From Firm-04 sp045596625 (GTDB taxonomy: Bacteria; Bacillota; Clostridia; Oscillospirales; Ruminococcaceae), in contig JAZOCU010000019.1 of the NCBI GenBank assembly GCA_045596625.1, forward strand, positions 1 to 6,885: 6,885 nt of DNA. Direction: 5' to 3'. Positions within the stretch are counted from its first letter, which is position 1. Every line of letters begins with the position of its first letter. Below, one piece after another: positions 5,664 to 6,885 of this stretch. Below the pieces are notes generated by a model that was not told the origin of the DNA, ran no database searches, and saw only the letters and a program-made list of their open reading frames with translations. The position numbers and the translations under genes were made by a program.

Positions 5664-5679
5664 AGGGATACCTCCAAAT

Positions 5680-5904
5680 TCAGTCTTTTTCAAGCAGACC
5701 AATAATCGCAAGGATTAAACCCACAACTGCTATGGCAACAAATAAGTAAAACACAGGTACAAGACCATATTTCGAGAGTAACCACCACGCAGAAGCAAAC
5801 TCTCCATTGTGTGTCCACTGCATTCCCATAGGCCCTGCTAATAGTGTGGCACAGGATACAAGTCCTGCAAGAAACATAATTGCACCAAGAATTGTTTTTT
5901 TCAT
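5680..5904 (-). CDS. Two-helix small membrane protein with lipobox-like cysteine, paralogue of 1398-1613
   Basis: The 74-residue product begins MKKTILGAIMFLAGLVSCAT. Its first hydrophobic segment (about 4-23) contains L-V-S-C at residues 15-18, a lipobox match at the same place as in its paralogue, and a second segment follows at about 49-71. A middle stretch (GMQWTHNGEFASAWWLLSKYG) carries the shared LL-x-KYG. The very short end (EKD) lacks the acidic extension of the paralogue. The start at 5904 is preceded by AAAGGA and GGTGAT, the latter an extended pairing element. The function is unknown. Confidence 0.83.
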   Translation of the reverse strand: MKKTILGAIMFLAGLVSCATLLAGPMGMQWTHNGEFASAWWLLSKYGLVPVFYLFVAIAVVGLILAIIGLLEKD

Positions 5905-5925
5905 ATCACCACGATTCCTTTCGTC

Positions 5926-6291
5926 TTACTTCAAGTTCCAGCCCAATTCTTGAAGCTGGGCGATTACATCCTCAGGCACATCGCTGATGTCGCCATCGGA
6001 CAGTTTGAAAACAAAGTATAAGCCGGTCTTGCCGGGATAGGTTTCATTAACACCGTCATGGACGATGAAGATTTTGTCACCGGTGTCCAGATCAGGGAAA
6101 ATGCTTTCTTTACCGGAACGCTGGTGCATGGCAACGGGAGAGTTATCCATAACGATTAAGTATCTGCCATTGTCAGCTGCGATGCAGTTTCCAATGCTGA
6201 AGCTGATGCTGTTCTTCGTCATGAACAGCACACCTGCGATAAGAACAACGGCAACGCAGAGCAGACCAATCAAGAGTTTTTTCTTTTTCAT
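5926..6291 (-). CDS. Anchored extracellular OB-fold-like small protein
   Basis: The 121-residue product starts MKKKK with a signal anchor at about residues 5-24. The outer part shows a small barrel pattern: FSIGNCIAADNGRYLIVMDN (31-50), DLDTGDKIFIVHDGVNETYP (67-86), GLYFVFKLSDGDISDVPEDV (90-109) and a closing helix (IAQLQELGW). The order 'L-I-V-x-D-N-S-P', 'T-G-D-K-I-x-V-x-H-D-G-x-x-E-T-Y-P-G-K-T-G-x-Y' and 'D-I-x-P-x-D' is one I recall from small secreted proteins of Clostridia and Bacilli, related in style to the DUF3221-like lipoprotein at 1-189. The start at 6291 has AAAGGCGGTGA (6296-6306) upstream. The function is unknown. Confidence 0.86.
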   Translation of the reverse strand: MKKKKLLIGLLCVAVVLIAGVLFMTKNSISFSIGNCIAADNGRYLIVMDNSPVAMHQRSGKESIFPDLDTGDKIFIVHDGVNETYPGKTGLYFVFKLSDGDISDVPEDVIAQLQELGWNLK

Positions 6292-6310
6292 GCTATCACC
6301 GCCTTTGTGC

Positions 6311-6634
6311 TTAATGTTTCAAATCTTCTTTTTCCGTAGTGCCAGACACTCCGCTTTCGACAATACTGCCATCCCTTAGGGTATATTTATAAACAGAGGT
6401 TGGTTCATCTTCGTAAACCACTTCGATAATCCATTCGTTATAGGACAGTAGGATGTTCGCAAAAGAGTGTTTAACTTCAATGCTTTGAATGTCTGCTTCT
6501 GTATAGTTTTCCTGTTTCAAATAATCCCACATTTTGCTTTCAAGGTTGCTGCGACCGATGCCAACATAGAGGAACCCACCAAGGATAATAAGGACTAACA
6601 GGATACAGCACCCTGTAATTACTTTCTTTTTCAT
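6311..6634 (-). CDS. DUF3139-like anchored small protein
   Basis: The 107-residue product has an N-terminal anchor (about residues 5-25, with two cysteines at 9-10), then NLESKMWDYLKQENYTEADIQ (30-50), IEVKHSF and WIIEVVYEDEPTSVYKYTLRDGSIVES (68-94). 'L-x-x-K-x-x-x-Y-L-x-x-x-x-Y-x-E-x-D-I-x-S-I' followed by 'V-x-F/Y-x-D-E-P-x-x-x-Y-x-Y' is the pattern I associate with DUF3139, small anchored Firmicutes proteins of unknown function. The start at 6634 follows TAGGAGGTGCGAT; the TAG in that ribosome binding site is the stop codon of the gene before it. Confidence 0.86.
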   Translation of the reverse strand: MKKKVITGCCILLVLIILGGFLYVGIGRSNLESKMWDYLKQENYTEADIQSIEVKHSFANILLSYNEWIIEVVYEDEPTSVYKYTLRDGSIVESGVSGTTEKEDLKH

Positions 6635-6644
6635 ATCGCACCTC

Positions 6645-6863
6645 CTATTTCTTCTCTTTTACAAAGAAGGATGCACCAAACAACGCCACCATCACAATGG
6701 CATATACTTTGTAGCAGAAGCGCCATTGCTCGGCTCCGAACACAAAGTCCCCAATGTAGATTGTCTTGCCCAGAGTGGGAGCAGACAGCGCACAGATTAC
6801 AAATACAACGGCTACAACAAACATAGCCAAGCTGATAAGTCTGAGTTTAGTTTTCGTTTTCAT
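6645..6863 (-). CDS. Two-helix small membrane protein, unknown function
   Basis: The 72-residue product has a basic start (MKTKTKLRL), helix 1 at about residues 9-27, an outer loop with IYIGDFVFGAEQWRFCY (35-51), helix 2 at about 52-67 and a lysine-rich end (VKEKK). Basic residues at both ends place both inside and the loop outside. No family is recognised. The ribosome binding site TAAGGAGGTG (6869-6878) is the closest match to the 16S end in the window, so this gene may be strongly translated. Whether it is the first gene of the transcript cannot be seen, since the window ends 22 bases upstream. Confidence 0.83.
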   Translation of the reverse strand: MKTKTKLRLISLAMFVVAVVFVICALSAPTLGKTIYIGDFVFGAEQWRFCYKVYAIVMVALFGASFFVKEKK

Positions 6864-6868
6864 GGAGA

Positions 6869-6878
6869 CACCTCCTTA
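6869..6878 (-). promoter_or_regulatory. Near-consensus extended ribosome binding site
   Basis: TAAGGAGGTG reads five bases before the ATG at 6863 (seven counting from GGAGG) and pairs with the whole conserved end of 16S rRNA. A possible stop codon of an off-window gene (TAA) may overlap it, as happens elsewhere in the array. Confidence 0.75.
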
Positions 6879-6885
6879 GTTACTT

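Noticed and set aside
5313..5705. Plus-strand frame of 130 codons
   Set aside because: It is antisense to the DUF5301-like and zinc-ribbon genes, both with recognisable motifs on the minus strand.

Overview
This window is a one-directional, tightly packed array of small genes, all on the minus strand and transcribed from right to left. I count about seventeen genes or gene remnants, with gaps of about 3 to 65 bases. The base composition (roughly 40-45% GC by eye), strong AAGGAGG-type ribosome binding sites, many 'MKKK...' membrane-anchored proteins and the protein families present all suggest a gut-type Clostridia (Lachnospiraceae or Oscillospiraceae-like) chromosome or mobile island. No rRNA, tRNA, transposase, CRISPR array or convincing terminator is visible. 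TGA, TAA and TAG all end genes here, so the code is standard.

Layout in order of transcription. The right part (6863 down to 3742) holds a two-helix membrane protein, a DUF3139-like protein, a secreted OB-fold-like protein, a two-helix protein with a lipobox-like cysteine, a zinc-ribbon protein, a DUF5301-like protein, a 311-residue anchored protein and a 'DGGSG...GLGY' family protein. The middle part (3724 down to 1949) holds a 58-residue membrane protein, a SUKH/SMI1-KNR4 protein, an acidic cytosolic protein, a 26-residue single-helix peptide and a second cytosolic protein. The left part (1939 down to 1) holds a three-helix protein, a paralogue of the lipobox-like two-helix protein, another two-helix protein, an anchored ectodomain protein, a three-helix protein with an IPAKYKEHSW motif, a two-helix gene interrupted by an in-frame TGA, and the start of a lipoprotein running off the edge.

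The genes look like a cargo array rather than a metabolic pathway. There are no enzymes, transporters or regulators with visible motifs, only small unrelated proteins that sit in the membrane, are exposed outside it, or (in the middle) resemble cytosolic immunity proteins. SUKH proteins are established immunity factors for polymorphic toxins, so my leading inference is an array of immunity or envelope-protection genes without its toxins in view. This is inference; only the SUKH call gives direct family support.

Three items are easily missed: a gene at 218-433 broken by an in-frame TGA in the middle of its first membrane helix, a 58-codon gene at 3548-3724, and a 26-codon membrane peptide at 2462-2542. 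Several likely starts lie downstream of the longest possible start, decided by ribosome binding sites: 2428, 2990, 3511, 5426 and 5663.
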